Positions 44,760-54,575 are shown, counted from the first letter of the stretch. The stretch is 64,000 nt of DNA from Massilia sp. W12 (GCF_037300705.1 NZ_CP147776.1:496001-560000); one strand, 5' to 3'. Made by a program: numbers and translations. The notes: generated by a model not told the origin, from the letters alone.

Positions 44760-47700
44760 ATGAGATTTCCTTCAGAATTCGCAAGTCGATTTTTAAGAGT
44801 GCAAGCCTGTGCAGCGTGTTGGTTTTGTCTGTTTGCTATCCTCGGCCTGAATCCTGCCAAGGCGCAGGAAACGGTGTGCGCCAAAGTCAAGATTGAGATC
44901 AAGCAGCAGCTAACCCTTGAGCGGCAAGGGTTTGATGCGGAGATGAAGATCAACAATACAACAGATAGCAGCGCAATCGAAAATGTCGGCATCCAAGTTC
45001 GCGTGATGGATGAAGCAGGGCAACTGATTCCCGTCACGGATAATCCCAATGATTTGTCTGCAAAATTTTATGTTCGAGTCAGCTCAAAAGTGGATATCGA
45101 CGACATCGCGGGGCAAGGCAGAATCAGCCCTAAAACCACGGCGCGCATCAACTGGCTCTTAATTCCCGCCCCCGGCGCCGCAGGTCAGTCCCCCTTGGGG
45201 AAAAAATACCTGGTCGGCGCCACGCTGCAATACCGTTTCAATGGTGAAACCACCACCTTGAACGTGGACCCGGATGTGATCACGGTCAAACCTTTACCTT
45301 TGCTCAGCCTGGATTATTTCCTGCCTGAAAACGTGATGGCGGATGATCCGCTGACGACGGAAATTGAACCGGTGGTTCCCTTCTCGCTCGGCGTGCGCGT
45401 CAAGAATGCCGGCTTTGCGGTGGCCAAAAATCTGAAAATCGATTCGGCCCAACCGAAGATCGTTGAAAACAAACAAGGCTTGTTGATCGGCTTTAAATTG
45501 ACCGGAAGTTCTATCGACGATCAGCCAGCGCAAAACAGTCTGCTGCTTTCTTTTGGCGATATTCCAGCCAACACCAGCAAGAGCGGACGCTGGGTGATGG
45601 AAACCACCTTGTCTGGCCGTTTTAGCGAATTCACCGCGAAATATTCGCATGCCGATGAACTGGGCGGTGCGCTGACTTCCTTGATTAAAGATGTCAAAGC
45701 GCACCAATTGATAGGCGATGTGCGGGTGGATTTGCCGGGGCGCGATCCGGTGCGCGATTTTTTGGCGCGCGATGGCGATATTTTGCGCGTGTATGAGTCA
45801 GAAGGCATGGATAGTGAAGTGACAGATCGCAGCCAAAGCGCGCAATATTTGGCGGATGGCGCGAATGGTTATCGCTTTGTGTTTGCGCCGACTGCCGGCT
45901 TTGTGTATGTGAAGGCGCCCGATCCGTTCAATGGCCGTCGCATGCCCGGACGTTTGTTGCGCTCGGATGGTAAACAAATTGCGCCTGACAATATCTGGCT
46001 CTCGCAAAGCCGCAATACTGTCACCAAACGAACCGAGTATTGGCTGAATCTGTTTGATGTCAACAGCAGCGGCAGCTATGGCGGTGAGTGGAAGCAGAGC
46101 AGTTCTGAGCCGCGTGCGCCAGTGTGGCAATTCATTCCGGATCGCAATGTCAAAGAAGGCAAGCAGATCTCATTCATTGTTGAAGCCTCCAGTCCTGATG
46201 GTAAAGCCCTGCAATTGAGCGCTGCGCCTCTGCCACCCGGCGCCAGCTTTGTGCAGCAGCCGCTTGATCCCAATCAAGCGGGTGTTACCCGCGCTATCTT
46301 TGATTGGCCCCCGCCGACTGGCAGCCATGGCAATTATCAGATCCATTACAGCGCCACGGATGGAGCATTATCGAGCGTGCGCAGCGCTGGCATTCTGGTG
46401 GAAAACGAAACCCCGCCCACCGGCCCGATCATGCCGGTGCTGGACAGCCCTGCGCTGGATGCGCATGTGCCGACGCAAACCCCGGCTTTGGCGGTGCACA
46501 CTTCGGACAACTCGCAAGACCCCGCTTCCCAGGTGGATTTTGAGTTGTATGCGGATGAGGCATTAAGCCAGCGCATAGGCAACAGCGTGCAGCCGAAAAA
46601 TACCCAAGGCGCCACCGCATGGACAATCGCCACGCCTTTGAATGACAACACAAAATACTGGTGGCGTGCGCGCAGCTCCGATGGCAAATTGGCCAGTTCC
46701 TGGGTGAATGGGCGTTTCTTCGTGAATCTGTTTAATGATGCGCCGGACGCTTTCAATCTGGCCAGCCCGGCGCCAGGCGCAACGGTCAGCAGCGTAACGC
46801 CAGTCTTGAGTTGGAATAACAGCAGCGACCGTGATGGCGATGCGATTAGCTACGAAGTCGCGCTGTATCGTGATGCCGGTTTGACGCAACGCGTGGCGTT
46901 TGCCAAAGATTTGCCACCGCAAGCCGGCCCGGATTCACAGTGGACGGTGAATACCGCTTTGCAAAACCGCCAGAAATACTGGTGGCATGTGCTGGCGCGT
47001 GACAGCCATGGCGCCAGCACGCCGAGTGCGCTGCGGACTTTTACGGTGAATACTGGCAATACGGCGCCAGGCGTGCCGCAGATCGTCAGCCCGGCTGCGG
47101 GCAGTCAGTCTGCTGTAAATGCGCTGGCGCTGACGGTGAGCAACGCCAGCGATGCGGATGGAGACAGTCTGCGTTATCAATTTGAGCTGGACGTGTCGCC
47201 TGGCTTTAATACCAATGCCAAACAAAGCGCTTTGCTGGATGGCGCAGCGGATGGGCAAACGCGCTGGCAGGTCGCCAATCTGCTGGAAAATCAGCGCTAT
47301 TGGTGGCGCGTCAAAGCACGCGATGCGGAAAGCGAGTCGGCTTGGGTGAGCGCGGATTTCATGGTGAATGTGGCGAACGATGCGCCGCCGGCCCCTGCTA
47401 TCGCCAATCCGGGGGATGGCGCCTGGAGCGCGGATTTACAGCCGGTCTTGAGTGCGACTGCGGTGCAAGATCCTGAAGGTGAGCCGGTGCGCTATCAATT
47501 TGAAGTATTCGGCGATGCCCGTTTGCAAAATAAAGTGTTGGATGGCGTGAGCGACAATACGGCATGGAAACCGGCCCAGGCGCTGAACGATCACACCACT
47601 TACTGGTGGCGTGTGCGTGCGCTGGATGCACATGACGCCGCCAGCGCATGGAGCCAGGCCGCAACCTTGTATCTGAGCAGCTCGCCCTATCAGGCGCCGG

Positions 47701-48689
47701 GCATCAGTATGCAGAGTCCGGCCGGGCCGAGTTTGCCGCAGCTGCAAAATGGACGCAAGCTCTTGCAAATCCAGTGGGAAGGGACGGATTTGAATATTGA
47801 ACCAAGCATTGCGCTGTTTTACAGCATGCAGCCGAATACCTATGACGGGGTGCTGATTGTGGATGGTTTGCGCCAAGCCGCCGGGGTGCAACGCGGCAGC
47901 TACCAATGGGATGTTACGCAAATGGCGCCCGGCACGTATTACATTTATGCGCAAATCAGCAATACGCGCGGGCGTGGTCAGGCGTATGCCGCCGGGGCAT
48001 TGGTGATTCCTCCGGCGCAGCCGCACGGCGCTGTGTTAGTCACGCGCACCGGGGCGCCTTATACCAGCGAGGCGGGCGGCAGCGTCAGCTTGTTTGTGCA
48101 TCTGGCGAATGCGCCTGCGGCAGAAGTTGTGTTGCCGCTGGAATCTTCCAACCGGCGTGAGGGCGTGCCGGCGCTGAATCATTTACGGTTTACGCCACAG
48201 AATTGGAATGCCATGCAGATCGTGAATGTGCAAGGGCAGAATGATTGTGCGCCAGACGCCAATCAGGCTTACCAGGTCAGCCTTGGCCCGGCGCAGTCGC
48301 TGGATGGCCACTATATGGGTTTGCCAGTGCAAAAATTTGATTTAACCAATCTGGATCAGGGTGATCAAGGCAACACCAGCAACAATCCGGCGATTCATCT
48401 GTGTGGTTTGAATTTGCTGAGTGAGAAAAAACTCAGTGATGGCCGCTATGAATACACGCTGAATGTGGAATTAAGTAATAGCGGCGCCGCTTTGCCTGCT
48501 CTGGTGGTGGAGCTGAGCACGGTTCCGGCTGGCGTGCAAGTGGTGCAGGGGCGTTTGCAATATGGCGCAATTGGCGCAGGCGACACCGTGAGCACGGCGC
48601 AAACGCTGTTGTTGCGTTCCAATACGGCAATCAGCCGTGATGCTTTCCGCCTCGCCAAGGGCTACTTCTGGACGGTGCGTCAGCCATGA
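44760..48689 (+). CDS. Large secreted protein with Fn3-like repeats
   Basis: 1309 residues from ATG 44760 (AGGAA six bases upstream; an in-frame GTG at 44742 is less likely). A Sec signal peptide ends ...GLNPAKAQE. Residues about 30-320 hold two CARDB-like beta domains (INNTTDSSAIENVGIQVRV; VRVKNAGFAVAKNLKI). About 453-545 is an Ig-like domain. From 547 to 973 there are four Fn3-like repeats of about 105 residues, each with a YWWRV/YWWHV strand and a DxDGD-type loop. Residues about 1092-1183 form a Calx-beta-like domain (LTFT-type LRFTPQNWNAMQIVNVQG), followed by a last beta domain. An extracellular or surface adhesive/structural role is inferred. It overlaps the next gene by 4 nt, indicating an operon. 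Confidence 0.85.
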   Translation: MRFPSEFASRFLRVQACAACWFCLFAILGLNPAKAQETVCAKVKIEIKQQLTLERQGFDAEMKINNTTDSSAIENVGIQVRVMDEAGQLIPVTDNPNDLSAKFYVRVSSKVDIDDIAGQGRISPKTTARINWLLIPAPGAAGQSPLGKKYLVGATLQYRFNGETTTLNVDPDVITVKPLPLLSLDYFLPENVMADDPLTTEIEPVVPFSLGVRVKNAGFAVAKNLKIDSAQPKIVENKQGLLIGFKLTGSSIDDQPAQNSLLLSFGDIPANTSKSGRWVMETTLSGRFSEFTAKYSHADELGGALTSLIKDVKAHQLIGDVRVDLPGRDPVRDFLARDGDILRVYESEGMDSEVTDRSQSAQYLADGANGYRFVFAPTAGFVYVKAPDPFNGRRMPGRLLRSDGKQIAPDNIWLSQSRNTVTKRTEYWLNLFDVNSSGSYGGEWKQSSSEPRAPVWQFIPDRNVKEGKQISFIVEASSPDGKALQLSAAPLPPGASFVQQPLDPNQAGVTRAIFDWPPPTGSHGNYQIHYSATDGALSSVRSAGILVENETPPTGPIMPVLDSPALDAHVPTQTPALAVHTSDNSQDPASQVDFELYADEALSQRIGNSVQPKNTQGATAWTIATPLNDNTKYWWRARSSDGKLASSWVNGRFFVNLFNDAPDAFNLASPAPGATVSSVTPVLSWNNSSDRDGDAISYEVALYRDAGLTQRVAFAKDLPPQAGPDSQWTVNTALQNRQKYWWHVLARDSHGASTPSALRTFTVNTGNTAPGVPQIVSPAAGSQSAVNALALTVSNASDADGDSLRYQFELDVSPGFNTNAKQSALLDGAADGQTRWQVANLLENQRYWWRVKARDAESESAWVSADFMVNVANDAPPAPAIANPGDGAWSADLQPVLSATAVQDPEGEPVRYQFEVFGDARLQNKVLDGVSDNTAWKPAQALNDHTTYWWRVRALDAHDAASAWSQAATLYLSSSPYQAPGISMQSPAGPSLPQLQNGRKLLQIQWEGTDLNIEPSIALFYSMQPNTYDGVLIVDGLRQAAGVQRGSYQWDVTQMAPGTYYIYAQISNTRGRGQAYAAGALVIPPAQPHGAVLVTRTGAPYTSEAGGSVSLFVHLANAPAAEVVLPLESSNRREGVPALNHLRFTPQNWNAMQIVNVQGQNDCAPDANQAYQVSLGPAQSLDGHYMGLPVQKFDLTNLDQGDQGNTSNNPAIHLCGLNLLSEKKLSDGRYEYTLNVELSNSGAALPALVVELSTVPAGVQVVQGRLQYGAIGAGDTVSTAQTLLLRSNTAISRDAFRLAKGYFWTVRQP

Positions 48690-49642
48690 TGATGCGCGTC
48701 CTGATCTTGGTTTTGGCCTCATACTGCATGCAGGCGCAGGCGCAGGCGCAGGCGCAGGCGCAAAGCACGGCTGCGCCTGCTGCCAGCGCTGCCGCACAGA
48801 CTTTACCTCCTATCCTGCAGCAACTGCCGCGCGCCAGCGGGCAATGCCCGAAAGAACAGGCGGCGCCGGGAGAGTTATTGGCGCCGCAGCGCAAAGCCGA
48901 TTTGTCTTGCCAATTGAGCGCTGCGGCATTGCAGCGCTTGATGTTGACAGACAGCGCTAAATTATTGCTGGCGGATGTGCGGCAGGAGGCTGAGTATCGG
49001 GATTGGCATATCAATAGCGCTTTACATTTATCTGAGCAAGAATTGCTGCGTAAGCCATATTGGCGCAATCACACAGTGGTTTTGTTGGGCAATGGTAAAT
49101 CCGCGCGGGAATTGTATGAGGTTTGCGCTGCCGTCAAGCAACAGGGCTATGCCAAAGTGCATGTTTTGCATGGCGGCATGCCCTTTTGGCTGATGCATGC
49201 CGCCAAGCAAAGTTTGCCTGCGCCTTTTCAGCTGGTGGGACGGGTTCCTGCGGTGGGCGGCATGTTGCGCATCAATGCGGCGGAATTATGGGTGGAGGCG
49301 CAGAACCATGACAATCTGGTGTTATATGCGCCAGAGCAAGCAGGTATGGCGCAGGATGTGCCGCAAGCCTTGCCGCTCAAGCAGCTCAGTCCTGCTGCAC
49401 TCAAGGCTGCGCTGGAAAAGCGGCGCAAAGAAGCGCCACATGCGCCGCCCTTGTCGGCCCTGCTTGTGCTGGCGCCTTCTGGCTTAAGTGATAAGCAGAT
49501 AGAAGAATTGCAGCAAGCTGCCGCGATGCCGATTTTATTGTATGAGCAGGGCAGGGACGCTTGGCAAGCCAATCTGGTGCGGCAAAAGCAAATCTGGCAG
49601 GCCCAGGCGCGTGGTCCCAAGCTGCCCGGTTGCCCGGGGTGA
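48686..49642 (+). CDS. Periplasmic rhodanese-like protein lacking the catalytic cysteine
   Basis: 318 residues; ATG overlaps the previous stop (ATGA). The signal peptide runs into a hexanucleotide-encoded AQAQAQAQAQ tract. The rhodanese fold is visible as LLLADVRQEAEYRDWHINSA, then VVLLGNGKSARELY and VHVLHGGMPFWL. The active-site loop normally begins with Cys; here it reads GNGKSA, so sulfur transfer is unlikely. A second, weaker domain (residues about 200-300) may be a further rhodanese-like unit. It probably works with the surface protein upstream and the transglutaminase-like protein downstream. Confidence 0.8.
   Translation: MMMRVLILVLASYCMQAQAQAQAQAQSTAAPAASAAAQTLPPILQQLPRASGQCPKEQAAPGELLAPQRKADLSCQLSAAALQRLMLTDSAKLLLADVRQEAEYRDWHINSALHLSEQELLRKPYWRNHTVVLLGNGKSARELYEVCAAVKQQGYAKVHVLHGGMPFWLMHAAKQSLPAPFQLVGRVPAVGGMLRINAAELWVEAQNHDNLVLYAPEQAGMAQDVPQALPLKQLSPAALKAALEKRRKEAPHAPPLSALLVLAPSGLSDKQIEELQQAAAMPILLYEQGRDAWQANLVRQKQIWQAQARGPKLPGCPG
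48727..48761 (+). repeat. Hexanucleotide repeat CAGGCG in a signal peptide
   Basis: Five tandem CAGGCG units plus a partial one encode the AQ repeat at the signal peptide end. A gain or loss of a unit would keep the frame and only change length. Confidence 0.8.
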
Positions 49643-49647
49643 GTCTG

Positions 49648-50502
49648 ATGTTTTCTGCACGCCGCCGTTTTTTGCAACATCTTCCGGCTTGGGCCGCGTT
49701 GCTGGCGACGCCGGCGCAATCTGCATCACCAAGCCGGCGCATGCGCCAACTGTTTACCTTGGTTAATCCTTTGCCGCATCCGCTGCAGCAGCAACGCTTG
49801 TGGTTGTATGTCCCGGCTGAATGGCCGGGGCAAGCTGAAATGCGTTGGCAAGCTTCTCACCCTGCACATCTGGCGCGCGATGCATGGGGGCATCGCTATC
49901 TTCGCTTTGACTTTGCCATGCTCAAACCTATGGCGCGCCAGGTCCTGCAATTGGACTTTGAATTAACATTGGATGCGCGCATCGCGCGCCTTGACGACTT
50001 GTCACAGCCAGCGGATTGGCTGCAGGCGGAACCTTTCATTGAATCTGATCACAGCGAATTGCAAGCACGCGCCGCCACTTTACGCAGAAGCAGTGTGGCG
50101 GAAACCTTGCAAGCTGATTTTGCCTGGGTCGCGCAGCATATCCAGCCGGGGCCATATCAGGCGCGCGATTTAGGCGCGCTATATGCTTTGCGTCATGGCC
50201 AGGGCGATTGCACTGAGTATGCGGATTTGCTGGTGGCGCTGGCGCGTGCGCAAGGAATTCCGGCGCGCATGGTGGGCGGCTGGGTGGTGCGGCATGATGC
50301 TGTGTTGCAGGCTGTGGACTACCATAATTGGGCTGAATGTTGGCATGCCGGGCGCTGGCAGGTGCTGGATGCGCAGCGCGGCATCTTGCATGCGGACCCC
50401 TTGCAATATCTGGCGTGGCGCTGTCAGCGGGAGGCAAACGCCAATCCGCTTGGCGCTGCGCACCGTTGGCGGATTGAGGGACAGATGCAAGTCGAGGCTT
50501 GA
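49648..50502 (+). CDS. Tat-exported transglutaminase-like protein
   Basis: 284 residues from ATG 49648 (CGGGGTGAG upstream), 5 nt after the previous stop. The N-terminus ARRRFLQHLPAWAALLATPA is a twin-arginine signal. The transglutaminase core carries GQGDCTEYADLLVALARAQG (Cys), RMVGGWVV, DYHNWAECWH (His) and RWQVLDA (Asp), a complete Cys-His-Asp triad. Such secreted proteins act as peptidases or amidases rather than cross-linkers in many bacteria. It is the third gene of the cluster with the surface protein; processing of that protein is a plausible but unproven role. Confidence 0.88.
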   Translation: MFSARRRFLQHLPAWAALLATPAQSASPSRRMRQLFTLVNPLPHPLQQQRLWLYVPAEWPGQAEMRWQASHPAHLARDAWGHRYLRFDFAMLKPMARQVLQLDFELTLDARIARLDDLSQPADWLQAEPFIESDHSELQARAATLRRSSVAETLQADFAWVAQHIQPGPYQARDLGALYALRHGQGDCTEYADLLVALARAQGIPARMVGGWVVRHDAVLQAVDYHNWAECWHAGRWQVLDAQRGILHADPLQYLAWRCQREANANPLGAAHRWRIEGQMQVEA

Positions 50503-50581
50503 GCCGTTGCAGAAGATTCGCAGCTGTGCTTGCATTTCTGATGCAAGACTGCAATCGTTGCTTGAGCGGCGCCGCATCAGC

Positions 50582-50616
50582 AAAAAAAACGGACGCCAGC
50601 CCAAGCCAAGCGTCCG
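50582..50616 (-). terminator. Terminator of the first DUF1800-DUF1501 operon
   Basis: CGGACGC (50590-50596) pairs with GCGTCCG (50610-50616). On the minus strand the stem is followed by T8 (complement of 50582-50589). It lies between convergent genes; the 180-base gap also holds a second GC-rich hairpin near 50621-50643. Confidence 0.8.
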
Positions 50617-50682
50617 AAAACGCCGCCCACATCACGGGCGGCGGATGCGAAAAATAAGAGACGTCTGCGCGTCTTTGTCCTG

Positions 50683-52065
50683 TCACTTCATAAAACCCAG
50701 ATCCTGCAACGCAAAGCGCGACAACTCGCCTTTGAAGACTTGCTGGTCGAGTGTGGCGTTATCCAGACCAAACCATTTGCCCAGGGTGGCGCCATATTGC
50801 TGGATCGAAAATTGCGGGATCCAGACCCCGCGCCCGCTGGCGTCGTCCGCCCCGCCCAAGGTGAAATCGGGGAAGCGCCCAAACAGATTGCCGCCGTTGA
50901 CCGCATCGCCCAAAATCAAATGATGATTGCCCCAGCCGTGGTCGGTGCCGCCGCTGTTGGGCTGGAAGCTGCGCCCGAAGTCGCTCAAGGTGAAGCTGGT
51001 GACTTGATTGGCGACACCGATTTCCTGGGTTGCGCGGTAAAACGCCGCCAGCGCGGCAGAGAGTTTCGAGAGGCAATCGAATTGCTGCCAGGATTGCCCG
51101 CCATGCGTGTCATAGCCGCCCTGTGCGACAAAATACACTTGCCGTCCCGGCCCTTGCGCGGCGCGGCGCTTGATCAATTGCGCCACGGTTTTCAGTTGGC
51201 GCGCCAGGTCTGTGCCGGGAAACACGGTTTGCAGCGCGCCGTTTTGATTCGCCGCCTGCAAATCGGCAATCAAATCAATCCCGTTGGACAGCGCTTTATT
51301 GGCCGCATTGTCCAGCACATTGCCATGATCAGCGCGCAGGATTTTCACGAGCGCATTGCGGCGCGCGGCGGCTGCGCTGTCGGGCCAGAAATTCATGCCG
51401 TTCATGGATAACTGGCCATCGCTTGGCAATAAATTGCCGTGCGTATTCTGTCCCTCGATGAACAAACCGCCGTTGCTGGTGGCCACTGCATCCAGGTCGC
51501 CGCCAGTGCTCAGTAAATCCATCAGGCGGCCGCCCCAGCCGGCCCCGCTGACCGCCGGGCTGCCGGCTTGCATTTGCAATTGCTGATCTGAGTGTGAAAA
51601 CAATTGCGGCGGCAGATTGCGCCCGGCCTGATAGTCCGCTTTGCTGGTGGGGCGGCTGAGCGAGCCGACATTCAGCAGCGAAGCCAGCTTGCCTTCCGCG
51701 AACAGGGCATCCAGCTCAGTCATGCCGTAGTGGAAGGCAAAGGGCTGTTCGACCGGAGTGGCGGTGCTTTGCAGGGTGCAGGTCCGCGTGCCAAGCAGGG
51801 TTTTTGCGCTTTGTGACAGACCAATGCTGGAATTGCCGCGCACTTGCTGGTATAGCGCTTGATGCGCAGCATCCAGCGGCAGCAGCATATTATTGCCATC
51901 ATTGCCGCCGAATAAATACACGCACACCAGCGCTTTGTAATCAGTCACCGCAGCCTGCGCTGCGCCCGGCAATAAACCCATGCTGGCCAGTCCGCCCAGC
52001 ATGCTGGCGCGCAAACCCAGACCCAGCGCCTGGCGCCGGGCTTGATTGATGTTTTGCTTAGTCAT
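50683..52065 (-). CDS. DUF1501 secreted protein, operon 1
   Basis: 460 residues with a GGAGGG ribosome site. The N-terminus NQARRQALGLGLRASMLGGL has the RR of a Tat-type signal, ending AAQA. DUF1501 hallmarks follow: LVCVYLFGGNDGNNMLLPLD, PQLFSHSDQQLQMQ, YFVAQGGYDTHGGQ and FQPNSGGTDHGWGNHHLI. The family has a sulfatase/phosphatase-like fold with unknown substrate. It begins 13 nt after the DUF1800 stop, so the two are co-transcribed; these families are a standard pair. Confidence 0.92.
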   Translation of the reverse strand: MTKQNINQARRQALGLGLRASMLGGLASMGLLPGAAQAAVTDYKALVCVYLFGGNDGNNMLLPLDAAHQALYQQVRGNSSIGLSQSAKTLLGTRTCTLQSTATPVEQPFAFHYGMTELDALFAEGKLASLLNVGSLSRPTSKADYQAGRNLPPQLFSHSDQQLQMQAGSPAVSGAGWGGRLMDLLSTGGDLDAVATSNGGLFIEGQNTHGNLLPSDGQLSMNGMNFWPDSAAAARRNALVKILRADHGNVLDNAANKALSNGIDLIADLQAANQNGALQTVFPGTDLARQLKTVAQLIKRRAAQGPGRQVYFVAQGGYDTHGGQSWQQFDCLSKLSAALAAFYRATQEIGVANQVTSFTLSDFGRSFQPNSGGTDHGWGNHHLILGDAVNGGNLFGRFPDFTLGGADDASGRGVWIPQFSIQQYGATLGKWFGLDNATLDQQVFKGELSRFALQDLGFMK

Positions 52066-52078
52066 GATCCGGCCCTCC

Positions 52079-54292
52079 TCATTTGTGCACAGCGAATTCA
52101 GCGCTGATCGCAGTCAGATACAGCACAGTCAAGACACGCTCACGCCGGTCAGCAATCGAGAGCAGGGCTTCAAATATGGCGCTGCGCGAGGTGGCCGACA
52201 TGCGTCCCTGCAGCAATTGCAAATCCACCAGATTGATCAGCGCATTCGGATCCGCCGCCACATTCAGATACGGTTGCAAATCAATGTCGGCCATGGTTTT
52301 GTAATTGCCGGCCAACAGCAGATAGATGAAATTGGCGCGCCGCACGGCGATGGCGGGGGCGTAGATTTGAAATTCCGGGCCGTAATATTGCGCATCGCCG
52401 GGCAGTTTGGTGAGCGGCGAATAGAAGTTGAAGACCGAGGGCGCATAGCCTAAGCGTTGGCCCATCAGGTAGTAATCCCAGAACAGATTGCTGGGATCGC
52501 CCATTTTGGCGCCCATCACCCGCATCAAACCCAGGGTGTGCAACAGCGGATCTTTCAAATGCCCCTGGCTGGCGCCGGGCTGGTCCTGGCGTGCTTCCGG
52601 GTCGAACAAGACCGCGCGCAGCGTGGCTTTCAAGTCGCCGCGTGCGCCGCCATTCTCCGCCGTGCCTTGCGCAAAAACGCTGGCCACTCTTTCGATATAC
52701 GCCGGACTCGGGTTGCTGCTGACAAAGTGACGGATCAAGCGCGTCGCGATAAAGGGCGGCAGATTCGGATGCATGAACAGGTTTTGCATCACGCCCTCAT
52801 AGTCTTGCTGCACGCTTTGGCCAGCCGGCAGGGTGGCCCCTTGCAACAGGGTTTTCGCGCTCTTGTCGTGATAGCGTTCGCGCGCTTGCAGCGGCGCGTT
52901 AAAGCCTTCCCAGTTCAAGCCGCTGGCATTGTTTCCGGGATAGGTCCAGCCGCTCAAGGCGCGTGACACATCGCCGATGCGTGCCTGGTCATAGGTCGGA
53001 ATCGGCTGGCCGGCGCCATCCAGTTGCAGGCTGCCATCCATGTTCAGCATTTGCGTGCCGATGGTAAACAGCTGCATCACTTCGCGCGCATAGTTTTCAT
53101 TCGGGTGCGGAATGCGGCTGTTGGCCATGTCCAGATATTTGCCCATGGCCGGGTTGAGCGTCATTTCGCGCAGCAAATCGCCAAAATTGCCGAAGGCGTG
53201 ACGCGACAGGGTTTGATGCCAGGGGCGCATTTGTTCGGCGCTGTTGTTTTTGTCGGCGGACACCACAAAAATTTGCGAGAGCGCAAAAATCATGCGCTGG
53301 CGCAATTGATCTTGCCCCTGCGCCATCGCCAGGTACCAGGTATTGCGCCATACCGAATTGTCATTGGTTTCGGCAATCGGCGAGGCCGGCAGATTCAATT
53401 GTTGATTGAACCAGGCTTGTGCGCCGCCCTGTTTCACTGCCGCCAGATCAGCGCTGGTCGGGCCAAAGCTGGCTTGCTCCAAAAAGCGCGCGGCGCTGAT
53501 CAGCTGCATATCTTTTGCCGGGGCTGGCGTCGGCGTTGGCGTCGGGGTGGGCGTTGGCGTGGGCGTCGGCGTGCCGGGGTCTTCCGGCGGTTTTTTGCCA
53601 TCCGGACTGACCCAGAATTTGGCGACAGAAGTGGACAGCTGATCGCCCGGATTGAGCAATTTGATTTCATATTTGCCGGCGGCGCCGGCGTTGCCCTTGG
53701 CCTGCAATTCGGTCGCCGAGACATAGCTGGTTTCCAGCGCGGCGCCATTCAATAAAACTTTGCTGCCGGGGAAAAAGTTTTTGCCGCTCACCACCAGGGT
53801 GTAGGGGCCGGGTTTCACCACTTGCGGACGGACTTTGCTCAGACTGGGTTTGGGCAACACCAGCAACTGGCTGCGGGTGACGCTCAAGGTGCTGCCGTTT
53901 TGCTGCAGGCTCATGCGGATTTCAATCGGATTGCGCGCCGGCAGGGCGGCTGTCGGCGCGCTGTATTTGCCGTCGGCGGCAATGCTGCCATTGGCGGCGT
54001 CGCCGCCGGGCACGCCGTTAATGCTCCAGATCGGATTGACTGCGGATTTGCCATTGTTGCGGGCGCTGAATTTGCGTGTCTGGCCCAAGGTCAGTGGACT
54101 GTCGCTGCCGGTAATCGCCAAGCCTTGGCTGGACATGTTGTCCATGCTGCTGGCGCCCGGATTTTCGATGGCGTGCGCTGCCGGCGTCAGGCAAAGTGCG
54201 GCCCCAAGCGCGCAGCTGGCGAGCAAAGCGTGAAAATGTCTGGATAGGAAAAAAGTCGGCCTGGCGTGGCATAGCCGGGGAGTGGAATTCAT
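52079..54292 (-). CDS. DUF1800 secreted protein, operon 1
   Basis: 737 residues from ATG 54292, chosen for the GGAGGT ribosome site; the frame is open further upstream. The signal peptide ends TPAAHA. An IPT/TIG-like beta domain (VVKPGPYTLVVSGKNFFPGS) is followed by a long TPTPTPTP linker and the DUF1800 domain (AARFLEQASFGPT, QLRQRMIFALSQIFVVS, NENYAREVMQLFTIG, RALSGWTY, ATRLIRHFVSSNP). Function is unknown; the pair is thought to be exported and is widespread in environmental Gram-negatives. It is first in the operon with the DUF1501 gene. Confidence 0.92.
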   Translation of the reverse strand: MNSTPRLCHARPTFFLSRHFHALLASCALGAALCLTPAAHAIENPGASSMDNMSSQGLAITGSDSPLTLGQTRKFSARNNGKSAVNPIWSINGVPGGDAANGSIAADGKYSAPTAALPARNPIEIRMSLQQNGSTLSVTRSQLLVLPKPSLSKVRPQVVKPGPYTLVVSGKNFFPGSKVLLNGAALETSYVSATELQAKGNAGAAGKYEIKLLNPGDQLSTSVAKFWVSPDGKKPPEDPGTPTPTPTPTPTPTPTPAPAKDMQLISAARFLEQASFGPTSADLAAVKQGGAQAWFNQQLNLPASPIAETNDNSVWRNTWYLAMAQGQDQLRQRMIFALSQIFVVSADKNNSAEQMRPWHQTLSRHAFGNFGDLLREMTLNPAMGKYLDMANSRIPHPNENYAREVMQLFTIGTQMLNMDGSLQLDGAGQPIPTYDQARIGDVSRALSGWTYPGNNASGLNWEGFNAPLQARERYHDKSAKTLLQGATLPAGQSVQQDYEGVMQNLFMHPNLPPFIATRLIRHFVSSNPSPAYIERVASVFAQGTAENGGARGDLKATLRAVLFDPEARQDQPGASQGHLKDPLLHTLGLMRVMGAKMGDPSNLFWDYYLMGQRLGYAPSVFNFYSPLTKLPGDAQYYGPEFQIYAPAIAVRRANFIYLLLAGNYKTMADIDLQPYLNVAADPNALINLVDLQLLQGRMSATSRSAIFEALLSIADRRERVLTVLYLTAISAEFAVHK

Positions 54293-54346
54293 GGATGACC
54301 TCCAATTATTATTGTTTTGAGCGCGCGTGGCGTTCAGTCGTCTTGC

Positions 54347-54371
54347 ACAGTCCGGCATCGCGCCGGACTGT
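54347..54371. promoter_or_regulatory. Perfect inverted repeat in the operon 1 leader
   Basis: ACAGTCCGGC (54347-54356) and GCCGGACTGT (54362-54371) form a 10-bp perfect palindrome with a 5-base centre, 55 bases upstream of the DUF1800 start. It could be an operator or a leader hairpin; no T-run follows on either strand. Confidence 0.45.
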
Positions 54372-54420
54372 GTTCGCCTGATTGCGTTGACCGGGCGACA
54401 TGAGGGGGGAAATCTCGAAT

Positions 54421-54519
54421 GTTGCCGAAAATCAATACTGTGCTGGCCACTTGAGCTTAGAGACTGCGACCCTGTTTTGCCAGGGGCAACCGATGAGTGG
54501 CGCCTTTCGGTGGATGGAC
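54421..54519 (-). promoter_or_regulatory. 99-nt upstream element, operon 1
   Basis: Aligns without gaps to 58492-58590: GTTGCC, AAATCAATA, TAGAGA, CGATGA and the GATGGAC end are shared. It lies 129-227 nt upstream of the DUF1800 start. It is a shared promoter/leader region of the two paralogous operons. Its kind is unknown. Confidence 0.5.
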
Positions 54520-54575
54520 GTTTTGCCCAATTTCGGGCGCTGTGCAAATGCACTGAAATGGTGCGGCAAGGCGGC

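Noticed and set aside
53022-53755. Plus-strand frames opposite the DUF1800 genes
   Set aside because: They follow the complement of PT linkers and conserved DUF1800 codons; no start signals, and both paralogous operons show the same artefact.
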